A stretch of 64,000 nucleotides of DNA, from the NCBI GenBank assembly GCA_949752745.1, contig OX457027.1, forward strand, positions 54,936,053-55,000,052, read 5' to 3'. Positions 1 to 12,100 of this stretch are shown piece by piece. This DNA comes from Protula sp. h YS-2021. Taxonomy: Eukaryota; Annelida; Polychaeta; Sabellida; Serpulidae. The position numbers were made by a program, and so were the translations under genes. The notes beneath the pieces were generated by a model. That model was not told the DNA's origin and searched no databases. It worked only from the letters and a program-made list of their open reading frames with translations. The stretch's first letter is position 1; every line of letters starts with the position of its first letter.

Positions 1-1694
1 GCTCTATCTCTAACCGTTATCGAGATAATAGTCAACTTCCGGTTTTTGACCTTGACCGTGACCCAGAAGGTCAAGGTCACCGAGGTACCTCTTATGTAAC
101 GTTGTTTAGGCCCAAAGGGTCGAAAATTAACTCAAAAGCGCTCTATCTCTAACCGTTTTCGAGATAATAGTCAACTTCCGGTTTTTGACCTTGACCGTGA
201 CCCAGAAGGTCAAGGTCACCGAGGTACCTCTTATGTAACGTTGTTTAGGCCCAAAGGGTCGAAAATGAGCTCAAAATCGGTCTATCTCTAACCGTTATCG
301 AGATAATAGTCAACTTCCGGTTTTTGACCTTGACCGTGACCCAGAAGGTCAAGGTCACCGAGGTACCTCTTATGTAACGTTGTTTAGGCCCAAAGGGTCG
401 AAAATTAACTCAAAAGCGCTCTATCTCTAACCGTTTTCGAGATAATAGTCAACTTCCGGTTTTGGACCATGACCGTGACTCAGAAGGTCAAGGTCACCGA
501 GGTACTTCTTATGTAACGTTGTTTAGGCCCAAAGGGTCGAAAATGAGCTCAAAATCGCTCTATCTCTAACCGTTTTCGAGATAATAGTCAACTTCCGGTT
601 TTTGACCTTGACCGTGACCCAGAAGGTCAAGGTCACCGAGGTACCTCTTATGTAACGTTGTTTAGGCCCAAAGGGTCGAAAATGAGCTCAAAATCGCTCT
701 ATCTCTAACCGTTTTCGAGATAATAGTCAACTTCCGGTTTTTGACCTTGACCGTGACCCAGAAGGTCAAGGTCACCGAGGTACCTCTTATGTAACGTTGT
801 TTAGGCCCAAAGGGTCGAAAATGACCTCAAAATCGCTCTATCTCTAACCGTTTTCGAGATAATAGTCAACTTCCGGTTTTTGACCTTGATCGTGACCCAG
901 AAGGTCAAGGTCACCGAGGTACTTCTTATGTAACGTTGTTCAGGCCCAAAGGGTCGAAAATGAGCTCAAAATCGCTCTATCTCTAACCGTTTTCGAGATA
1001 ATAGTCAACTTCCGGTTTTGGACCTTGACCGTGACCCAGAAGGTCAAGGTCACCGAGGTACCTCTTATGTAACGTTGTTTAGGCCCAAAGGGTCGAAAAT
1101 TAACTCAAAAGCGCTCTATCTCTAACCGTTTTCGAGATAATAGTCAACTTCCGGTTTTGGACCATGACCGTGACTCAGAAGGTCAAGGTCACCGAGGTAC
1201 TTCTTATGTAACGTTGTTTAGGCCCAAAGGGTAGAAAATGAGCTCAAAATCGCTCTATCTCTAACCGTTATCGAGATAATAGTCAACTTCCGGTTTTTGA
1301 CCTTGACCGTGACCCAGAAGGTCAAGGTCACCGAGGTACCTCTTATGTAACGTTGTTTAGGCCCAAAGGGTCGAAAATGAGCTCAAAATCGCTCTATCTC
1401 TAACCGTTTTCGAGATAATAGTCAACTTCCGGTTTTTGACCTTGACCGTGACCCAGAAGGTCAAGGTCACCGAGGTACCTCTTATGTAACGTTGTTTAGG
1501 CCCAAAGGGTCGAAAATTAACTCAAAAGCGCTCTATCTCTAACCGTTTTCGAGATAATAGTCAACTTCCGGTTTTTGACCTTGACCGTGACCCAGAAGGT
1601 CAAGGTCACCGAGGTACCTCTTATGTAACGTTGTTTAGGCCCAAAGGGTCGAAAATGAGCTCAAAATCGCTCTATCTCTCACCGTTTTCGAGAT
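1..1694. repeat. 139-bp satellite, about 12 tandem units
   Basis: The first base of successive units falls at 1, 140 and 279, giving a 139-bp period. Units differ at a few recurring sites (TTATCG/TTTTCG, AAAATTAAC/AAAATGAGC), and variants alternate, which hints at a higher-order pattern. Each unit carries TGACCTTGACC and AAGGTCAAGGTCA as imperfect inverted arms around GTGACCCAG. The array is cut by the window edge, so its full length is unknown. Confidence 0.97.
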
Positions 1695-2276
1695 GAGTCG
1701 GCCTGTCGTTAAGGACGCGTGAAATCACGTGACCTTTGACCTTGACCCTCAAGGTCAAGGTTAGTGATGAAAGTTTACCCTTTACTGGGTACGTTTTATG
1801 CATTTACAGTGGGATTTGAGCACCTTTATGGCTACTTTTCGTGATTAATAGGTGTTTCCAAAAATATTTTGACCTCAATTTGACCTTGACCTCTGAGGTG
1901 AAAGGTCAAAAAATTTTACGGATTTGACGACAACTCATTACCCTCTATGTCTCTGCCACATGCTGTCTTTTTACGACAAACCCTGTAGGAGGAGTTTTCT
2001 GGAAACCACTTTGAGGTCAGAAAAACTTTGACCTCAATTTGACCTTGACCTTCAAGGTCAAGGTCAAAAAATTTTGCGGATTTGACGACATCTCGTCACC
2101 CTCTATCACTGTGCCAAATTTCATCGTCCTACGTCAAATAGTGTAGGAGGAGTTTTCTGGAAACCTCCGTGACGGAAAAAAAAAAAGAGAAAAAAAAAAG
2201 GAAAAAAAAAAGGGCAGAAATTTCCAGAAAAACTACAAACTTATTCCCATTTGCAAACGAAGTTTGCAAGTGGGAA
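1695..2276. repeat. Two 159-bp repeats and hairpin-ended element tail
   Basis: Two copies of a 159-bp unit begin GACCTCAATTTGACC (at 1871 and 2030) and end in GTAGGAGGAGTTTTCTGGAAA. They run into an A-rich stretch and then a hairpin at 2244-2276 whose 12-bp arms read TTCCCATTTGCA on one side and pair with TGCAAGTGGGAA on the other. The satellite to the left shares the TTGACCTTGACC motif, so the whole may be one mobile element with internal tandem repeats. Non-autonomous Helitron-like elements of bivalves have this layout, but the class is not proven here. Confidence 0.7.
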
Positions 2277-2752
2277 ATATGTGTGAAGTTTTCTTAGGCA
2301 TTTTTTATTTTACTGATAACTTGATGAAACTTACACATATATTCAGCACAAATGTTGGAGGAAACATGCACATGTGTATACAGACAGAGATCAACTTTTG
2401 AGTCGCTAACCCGCTGTGCAAATTCGCGTTTATTTACCGGAATTTACAGTAATATAAAATTACGAGGTCCATAAAAATTGTAGCAGATCATATTCCAGAC
2501 TTCTGACATTTGTGCCGTGAGACTAGCTATTTCAATAAACACGGTTATTGTCATTTTATCTACAATTTAAACAAGAACTGTTACACAGGAACAAAGGTTA
2601 TTAGCGTACAACTGAAGTGATAGCAAGCTTATATGCTAGCATAAGGGTTCTGCCTCGGGTAAATATAATATGTTTTCCAATTTTCTCATGAGCAATGTGG
2701 TTTAATTTTGACCTGGGATAATAAAATTATCAGACGCTGCACAACTTCAACA

Positions 2753-2901
2753 TACAGTAGAACCTGGTTAAAACGACACTGTCGGGATGCAGAAAAATGT
2801 CTTTATAACAGATACTGAAAAACTGGGGAAACTTAAAGGGACCACAAAACATTGCGCTTAAAACGTTATAATCTACGTCGCAAAAACTAGGTTAGACTGT
2901 A
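2753..2901. mobile_element. Short pogo/mariner-like MITE
   Basis: The termini TACAGTAGAACCTGGTTAAA and, on the other strand, TACAGTCTAACCTAG form imperfect inverted repeats flanked by TA. The CAGTAGAACC start is typical of pogo/Tigger-type elements. There is no coding capacity (149 bp). Confidence 0.65.
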
Positions 2902-3055
2902 TATTCCATTTACAAAATATCCAGAGACTGGGCTAAAACTCATTCAAGAATGAAGAGAACAAGTAGGTTCTTTTGAGCATAAATTGAAATTCACAAACAT
3001 TCATGACGAAAAGCGAAACCGAGAGAAATCAGAAATGAGAGAGAAAGGGAGAGAC

Positions 3056-3154
3056 CTGCACTAAGCTGGGGAGGGGAAGACGCAATGCTGTCCGTATCTG
3101 TTTCCGTGTCCTCGCTGAAAAATTCTGTAGCCTCCATACCCGATTCTGTAGTGT
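3056..3154 (-). CDS. TBC1D9: TBC1D9-like exon 24, last exon found
   Basis: Residues 930-962, including [19 protein letters not shown], like the family EATxxFFED segment after the EF-hand. The acceptor TACCATTTCAG is good and the phase fits. The donor GCAG|GTCTCT is weak; reading on instead would add 21 residues before a stop, a possible short isoform. Confidence 0.72.
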
Positions 3155-6100
3155 CTGAAATGGTAGAAAATGTAGCGTGCAAAATGGCGCCAGAAGAATT
3201 AAAAAGATCCCTAAACGCGGAGTGTTAATTTTGAAATAATACCCCTCTTTCAACCAAATGCGGGGTGCAGTTCTGAAAGAACCCTCCTTTCTGTAGCAAA
3301 CGCGGAGTACCGAATCAAAATTAACCCCTTTTTAAACGAAATTGGCACTCCGCGCGGACCACATCTGTCCACATCCCCTTTCTCCGCGTTTTTTGGACCC
3401 GCATGGTAACACATACGATACCAAGTGCCCGGGGGCAGGGGGGGGGGGGTAGCACACGTTAGACGTCACGTAAGCTAGACGTTGTGCAAGCAAACGAATT
3501 CAACAGACGAGTAACGCTTCCATTTTGAATAGGTAGAGTGTTTAATACCAGAGCAAAACAAGCCTTCGTCAGGATCAAACCAAAATGCTTTTACACTAGC
3601 ATTACCGGCAAAAAAGAAACAATCCGAAGGCCTCGGTGGGCCAATTTCCAAATTGTGAAAATGCAAAAACCCATTGCGGTAACTTATTTTTATCTGAATC
3701 ACAAACTCGCTTGCAAGTACACGTGCACTTCAGTTGCCAGAAGAGTCTTGTCATCAACTTCCAGTACTGTCCGTGACTGTCAATCGCGCTGATTTATATT
3801 TATATATATCGAGGTTTATATAAACATGGAGTGCACTACAAATTTTAAGTACGCTAAAAAATTCCACTCAATAACTAAAAGCCAACCACCGTATCTTATA
3901 ACCGGGGTAGGGAAAAATGGTAAAGGAACCAATGCTAACGGAAATAACGGTAGATGAAAAAATGGCAAACTGAAAAATGGTAAAGTGTTAAAAATGGAAA
4001 CAACGGTAATGCTCTCAGGTGTTCAATCAAGTTAAATTGTCAAAGATGCTTACTCAACATCGTAGAACGTCCATTCGATGCCATTAATGCCACAAAATAC
4101 CATGCTCTGCGCATCTTTCAGCAGGTTTTATACAGCCCCGTTGTGTACATTACAGCCCCGTTGCACACATCTTTGTATTACTCAGGTGTCAGCAGAACAA
4201 CATATAAGTAGAGGAGTATGCCATACCATTCACTGGAAGGCACATTCCAATCTGAAGGCCATTTGGGTCCAGAAATGGGTTTATGATACGTTAATAAAGA
4301 TTAAATATTAACGATTTTTTCACTGTATTTGAATTATTTTACTATTTTTCCGTTAAGCCTTTGCCGTTTTTCCGTTTTCCGTAATTTCTGTCACCATTTT
4401 TCCTACATCCCTTATAACCATATTCAATCAAACAGGAAAGAATCAGCAGGTTGAATTTGTTAACAGCTTCACTTAATTTGTGTGTTTCATCAAAAGTAAG
4501 GGTAAAAAAGACTACGTTAATATTATGTATGAAATTAAAATTTCATAACAAACATACTAGATTTGCTTCATCAGTTTTTACAATAACCACATGAAATCTC
4601 GTTAGACTCGAAGGCAAAACCACCAAGTATGTCAGATACTTATTTACATAAAACCACCTTAATAAGAAAAACCACTGGGGTCATGAAATATGTATCGTGT
4701 ATATGTTACAGGTTATGATTAAAATCAGGCTATCTATTGTAAGATTGAAAAGCCCAGGCTCTCTATAAAAAATCAATCAGGTCCACAACAGTTGGCCCGA
4801 AAACCGTCAGGCCATCTATAGGCAGTATCCTTTTTGTATGTACAGGATGTTCGTCGATGAGAGGTGTCCCCAAGTTTAGGCTTTTACTCTATTTAGGGAA
4901 TTTACTCTCGAACGTAAACAGAAAGGATTCATTTTGTATGACGAGTAACAAGAACTAACGAGGTTTCACTGTACACGGGTTATTCTTAATCAAAACAATC
5001 AGCCAAATGATTATAATTTTAAACACAATGATCAAAATTGTCCTAATTTTGTAACTTTTAATTCTACTCTTGGATAACAATACAGTAAATGGGCTTGTTT
5101 GATGATAAAAAAACTAAGAAGAATGATAGATAAAGCTCTAACAAATTCATCCCTCTAAAGTATTTTCCTATTTGGTAAATACCTTTAGGCGAGTCTGAAA
5201 CATTGAGGATAAAACATCTATGCTGTGTACTGTGCATGATATGTTAACATGGCATTTCGTGGCTTCAGCTCAGCAATACATACGCTAAAGTACCATGATA
5301 CCAAGACCCATGTAAATCTCACTTTTTAAAGGTGCACAATTTTCCGCGTATACCAGGTAAATCACGTCCAAATCGGTATCCCACTTTTTTATCGAGAAAA
5401 AAATTAAACTATACTTTTTTGGCATCAAAATGAAACAACATAAATATTTCGACTTGATTCTGTCACATTCTTTCTTGCTGTTTCAACTGCATTTCGAAAC
5501 AAATAAAATTTGCTTTTGGTCAAATTGTGCACATGTGGTTTTCACTTCCAATTGTAAACACTCACTATTTCCAGATAAGATACTACAATGGATCATGATA
5601 CAACACGGGAATAACCTCCTCTGAGAGCGAGACAACGGTAGCAAAACCCCATTTACAATAACACAAGCTTGGTTCGCACTTTTCAGAGTAACACATAGTA
5701 AATAAATGGTTATAGTTCATATGAACTTGTGTTTGTTTTTAAAAGAGTGATAACTGTGATTAACCCGAACCCCATGCCTGTATAAGTATTGTGTTCTCTG
5801 ATGTAACTTGCAACATAGTTACCTAGGCTTCGTGCTAATTTTGTTAAAAATTTCGACCAAGGGCGCAACGAATCCAATTTAACGTTTTGACAACCTTAAA
5901 TGAGAAGTATTATCATACAAAAAGACAATACGCACAATACAGTGAATATGACCTTTAAAACGCCTCAGTACACTTAGTAACTGCCGCCTTTGTCATTTTG
6001 GCATTATGTTTCAAAGCGTGTTAGCAAGCTCTGAGCGCAAAATGCAATGAGTATTCAACTATCGCTAACAACGAATAAATTGTAGCTAATATTTCAAACG

Positions 6101-9100
6101 CGGTGTAGTCAGAGTTAATGTTTACAGGCTCACTTTTATTTATAAAAAAAATCACTGCTCTTGACTTTTCTATACTAATTAGTCAATATGCTACAGGCAG
6201 ACTGTCGAACCAGGGTCTTCAAAAATTTCTTAAATTTCAGAAAATGTTGACCTTTTGACATTAACTTCAGACAATTGACCCCAATACAAATGTTACTTCT
6301 GAAATAACTTCCATTTTAAACCTAAATACAAATCTCATTTCGAATTTTCAATCGTCTAGTTTGGCAGTCTATAAACTACACATACTATATATGGGAAAAA
6401 GTTGTTACCAGACTGAGGGGTGTCGGTCTCGTCGGTGTCTGTGGGGAGGAGGGCGGGTGGCTGGTGAAGGCGGTACAGCAGCTTTAACTTCTCCGGCATA
6501 TCTGCTTGCGTGATGACCCCCAGACACCAGGCAAAGTCCCGGAAGTTGATCATATTATCGTGATCCTGATCCAACAACTGGAACAACAGAAATAAAGTAT
6601 TTTACGGATATCATACTTTCAAACTATTAACTCAGAAAGAGATTTTTATAATTGCACAACTGCTGAAATTACACAATCCTATTTTACGTAATGCCGCAAA
6701 CTGCTAAAGCACAAATATTTAATAGAACAATAAACAACAGGGAAAATAAAACTGGTACAAGGCTGGACGTTTTAAACAGCATTTTGATAATTTCTGTTAA
6801 TACACGATTTAAATTTTAACTATCTGTGGATACTAAAATATGAAGTATAACCAAGCAAAAAGTTTGTTTCTCACTCTAAAAACTCGTAAGGCGAGAGTTT
6901 CGGCACAGTTTCCTAAAGCCCAGGGCGATAACGCCAGAAAAAGGAGCTTGAACTGATCGAAGTCGATTCTGTAGAGTTGGTAGTAAGGTTTGCTGGGATC
7001 AAATTTATCAATCGAGTCGATCTGGGGTTGATGCGTGCGCCAATAATACGATGTCAAAAATTCCTCCTTTTGGCAGAACAGTACATAAACAGCATTAACC
7101 GCCGTAACACTAACATATGTATGATACAACAGCAATCAAGTTTCCATTGTATTATTCAAGTCAGAATATACAGGCTTGCATGAACATTGGCGATAATAAT
7201 CAAATCCAGTCAACAAAGACACAAACATTAAATTTTACAGCAACAAAATATGTACCATATCCTTTAAGATGCCATAGCCAGACACACAATACACTTTCAA
7301 TTGCAATTCTTGTCATAAAGGGCTTTACTTTAGATTTTTGTTTCATGTAAATAACAATTAAGATATTTGATATTTGTGAAATAACACAACATTGTAATGG
7401 AACAGACTAACACAGAGTAACATATATCTCACTTAGATTGGGCACTGTGAGTCTATTCTGGAATAGATTCATTTGGTCTATTGTGTCCATTCGCCCAGGA
7501 CAACGATATCTAAACTCTTATTTATTTCATACATTCTTATTTTGAGTGTTGAATATAAAAATATTTAAGATGTTTTCAGCGCTATGTTTTGTGTACCTTG
7601 AAAACGATGAAGACATCTTCCAGTTCTTTGCCACGGAACAAAGTGGCATCGTAAACGCTGCGCAACACATTCTTCATCGTACTGTCTTCCAGATTCTACA
7701 GCATAAAAAGCACTCAAAACTGTTTAAATCACTCATTCACAACAGTTTTATACTGCGTTCAAATCGCTCGCTTACACTCTCAAGGCTGTTTAAATCACTT
7801 AACTGTACTATCTTTTTCATCCCTGTTTCAATCGCTAACTTCGATAGTTATTTGATTAACTAAACTTGACTTTTGGAGGCTATTTAATTAATTAAACGTT
7901 GTTTTATTCAGTACTTAATTCATTCAACTAACGTACATAAATAATATTTTAACTAGAAGGGCCAGTGAAACCAACATAAGTGCACCCGAACATGTCAAAC
8001 ATATTATCATCCAACAATTGCCGCTTTGTTTTTCTAAAAAAAAAAAACAAATGTTTCCCCCGAAAGCCATCCCCTCCTCCTTTTCCACTCAGTGCCCCTC
8101 CTTCGGTTTACAACATTTCATTTTGACAATTTTGACTATTTCAGAATTCTACCTTATATAAAATATTTGAATATATAGTACGTATTCGATAAGTCGAAAT
8201 TTGATAACTTGAAATATTCGATAAGTCGAAGATTTTTCTTGGGTCCCATACTCTTTTATAGCTGTAGGGTTTATAGCTATTTGCAACTCGAAATATTTCT
8301 AACTCGAAGTGATTTGAGACGGATTTTTTCCTTTTGTGAGGCTCCGCCAGTACATATCAACAGTATTTATCAAATTAAGAGTTTACACAAGCAGCTGTTT
8401 AAGCACAGAGTGTCAATGACTTCTGTCTGACCACTTACGCAACCACACTTTGAGTCTACGTGTACATGTGCTGCAAATGCACATGACTTTCTACTGACCA
8501 TATTCGTATCACTGGTTATTTAAGATCCACGTTTCACCCAACCCTTTCATTGTCTACTTATGTCATAATTATTCGATAGTCTCGATCAGTTGGCATGCTG
8601 TTCCCGGCGCCGGCGACGCTTCTGATCCACATTAACTGGTTAAAAAAACTGGTTTCGAAACAATCGAACTTTGCGCGCAATTGAAAAGAATATGACTGAT
8701 TTTTCCCAACCGTAGCCAACACTGATTTTGAATCTGAACATGATTGGAAACATTGCATTGTGTACATAGTGAACTTTATGAGCTCACGATTTATACAGTT
8801 ACTTGATTATCAGCCTTGATATATTAATAGGTGTATATAAATGCAACATAAATATGCTGAAAATAATTTTCAATACACCAGGCACATGTATAACATTATT
8901 TCTGTTATCCTAAAGAAGGACATTACAAAATGTGCATGTTTACATTGTATTTAATGGCCATTTTGAAAATTCGACAGCTCGAAACATTCGATAACTCAAA
9001 GTTTTTTTTCTGGCCCCAAGCATTTCGACTTATCAAATTGGTGCTGTAGCACTTTTATTCCATATTTGATGGGGGAAGTGTGTTTGTGGTACGTAAGCTG

Positions 9101-12100
9101 TGGGTATCTTAGTCCTTAATTTCTATATACGTCCAGGTGCAGGTGTAGCAATATTGAATGTGGTCACTACAAACTATACTCTACGTCTCTTTCATCCCGG
9201 TCTGGAAGGTGGTTCCTACAGACATTCTACTGTATTTCTATTTTTATCCGGATCTTTGAGGTGGTCAAGAAAAGGCAGGTGGTGACTAAAACAGATTTTA
9301 CTGTACGTCTTTGATCCTGGTCTGGCCTGGGCTCTACAAACAAGTTTAACTGCAGCTCTTTTTTTCGCCGTGGTCTAGAGGGTTTTATTGTACGTCTTTT
9401 TATTCGGATCCCAAAGGTGTTCACTACAAAAAACTTTTACTGTACCTCTTTTTTAACCGAATCTGGAAGGTGGTCGCTACATCACCAATTTCCTACTTGA
9501 TTGGTGATTTTTAAATCACTGTCACCCCCGACCCCGCAATCTAACGTAGGTATGATATATACAAATGCTACATATCTTGTCTTTGTATTCTCATCATCCA
9601 AAAAGCACCAGAAAAGTAGCCCTCAGCACTGTTTAATAGATGACTCACCTCGGTGAGGATAGGGGGGGGGGGTGGTGGATTGGAGGAAGAGGCGGCATAT
9701 TTATGTGAAAATGACGAGCTGCTTGTCATAACACAAGATAGCAGGTGAGCCACTTACAAAATGATAATTACTTCCAGTACCACAAAAAATGCTACATGAC
9801 GTTGCATAACCGCTCCCACATGTGGAATTGCTTGGCAAGCAAGTGAAAACAACTTCATGTCAATTTTTATTCAGAAACTGCTGTCTCATGCTATGTCCAG
9901 TCTACCACAATAACTTGTGCACTGGTTAACAAAGACACGGCCTACCACCCCCCTCCCTTCCCCTCCCGGTCATCAAACCCCAAACCCCAGTCCTTCACCT
10001 TGTGCGTCAAAATGGGTCAAATACAATAGCAACCGGTGTACTAACCCAAGGCATTATCCCACCACGTTTGAAGCTGATCCTATTTGTCGTTCTCGAGTTA
10101 TCGTTTTAACAAAGTCTAGTGTTCAAAACACGAAATGCGTCTTACGACATCATACTTTGCTCTATATACATAATGAACCGTTGGACCCGCCTAGGGCATT
10201 ATCCTACCAAGTTAGAAACAAATCCGACGTTTTGTTATGCAGTTACAGCAATGACGCAACTGTCATATTTTGACGTCCTGCATCAAACGTTGTCCAATAT
10301 ATGTCAAACACAATCCTAACTGGCGGATCAACCCAGGGCATAATCCCACCAAATTTGAAGCTTATCCAACGTTTCGTTCGAGAGTTTTCGTGTTACAAAT
10401 TCAAATGTCTACAACAGACGCACATCGCTACATGTAACCTCATACACACAAACGCAAACACCACCCCCCCCCTACACGCACACAGAAAGTACTCACTTGC
10501 ACCACTTTTAATCTGTATTTGAGTCGAAGTTTGTCTATCTGTGGGTTAGTGATATCGCTGAATTTGCTGTAAGCGTCATAAATCAAGTCTGCTATTTCAA
10601 TAGAAGATTTCTATAAAAAGAAAATATGCACATAATTTCACTAAGAGCTTTATTTTGTGGTACGTCAAAAATGATACTTAAAGCAATATACCGGTAACTT
10701 ACTTTCTTCACGTAAAATAATTTCACTTCACCCTTCTTTAATGATTTCAAATCGGATACTTCTACTTATTCCATATGAATAATAAAAAATGCATTTTACA
10801 CAATAAAATGTATAGTAAGTTTTATCATGAATCAAAAAATCTCTTAACAATGAATTTCGTGGAATAAAAGAGAAATATCATCCACTGTTGCCACTTTAAG
10901 ATTCTGAACAGAGTAAGACAACGCAACACAATTCGTTGTGTTTACCTTGTCTTCCTTTGCACTTGAAACATTGGTCTCAGGCATTGTGGGAACCGTAGAA
11001 TGGGGGTTGGTGATACTGTCCAAATACTGAGCTAGTATAGCCATAGCCTCGCCATCATCACTAATTTTAGACAGCCGCTCTTTGTTGTTGTCCAAAACGG
11101 CTAATGACACTTGGAAAATCACCTAAGTAGAACGATTAACTTTTTTAACCCGTTTTTATTATAAATGTTATTTTCAGCATTTCCTTTTGAACAGACCTAC
11201 TTCAACTTAAAGTAAATTGTAAACAGAATTTTACCATAATTCCCAGACAGCTCTTTGCAGCCACATTTAAAGCTGGTACATTAGTCATGGTCTATCGTTT
11301 TAGTTGATTTGTGTTATTTTTAACAATTTTTATGCGCATGTCTCTACATTCTCTCTCAGTGCTAAAGACGGGCGTAAAAATATTATGTTGTACTTGTAAA
11401 GTAAGTTCATTTCACCCTAAACATCATACTTAGAGTTGGCCAAAACAAGGGACAGGGTGTTGTCTTAGAGCTTAGAATTGTTACATTCTGTGGTAAGTAT
11501 CTTGAAGAGCGTGTAAAAGCAGCGAGAAAAATGAAGAAGATTTTACCTTTGCACCATCGTAGAAGAAGCAATCCATGATATTCACTGCGCTGTCAAACGG
11601 GATCACACTGGCAAACGACAGTTTTATGTCAACATTACGGACTAATGGGTAGCGCCAACCAGAAGTCGCAAATTATTTGGCCCCTTTTTTATGCTGTTAC
11701 ATTAATTTTTCATATTGAGCCTTTATAAATTGAGAATATTTTTTAACATAAAACTTTTCACAACTTGCAAAAGGTCACCTTCAAACAAGTGAAGTTAAAA
11801 TAAGGAAAATAAAATGAAGAAATCAGCTCACCTTAAGAAGAGCGTGAGAAACCAGGAGAGCGAGATCATACTCAGCAGGCCAAGGAGATTGATCTTAGAA
11901 TGGAGATTAGGCAAGTATTCCTTGATCAATTCCTCAAATACTCCTGTGTAATAACACAACGTAAGTGGGATTTTGAATAAGGGAAATTTTAACAGGCAGA
12001 CAAAAATACTTCAAAGATTAATCGATTCTCAGAAATACAAGAATAGTTCCGACAACAACGGCGTGAGTAGACTAAACCTCCATGTTGTCATTTTGAAGGA

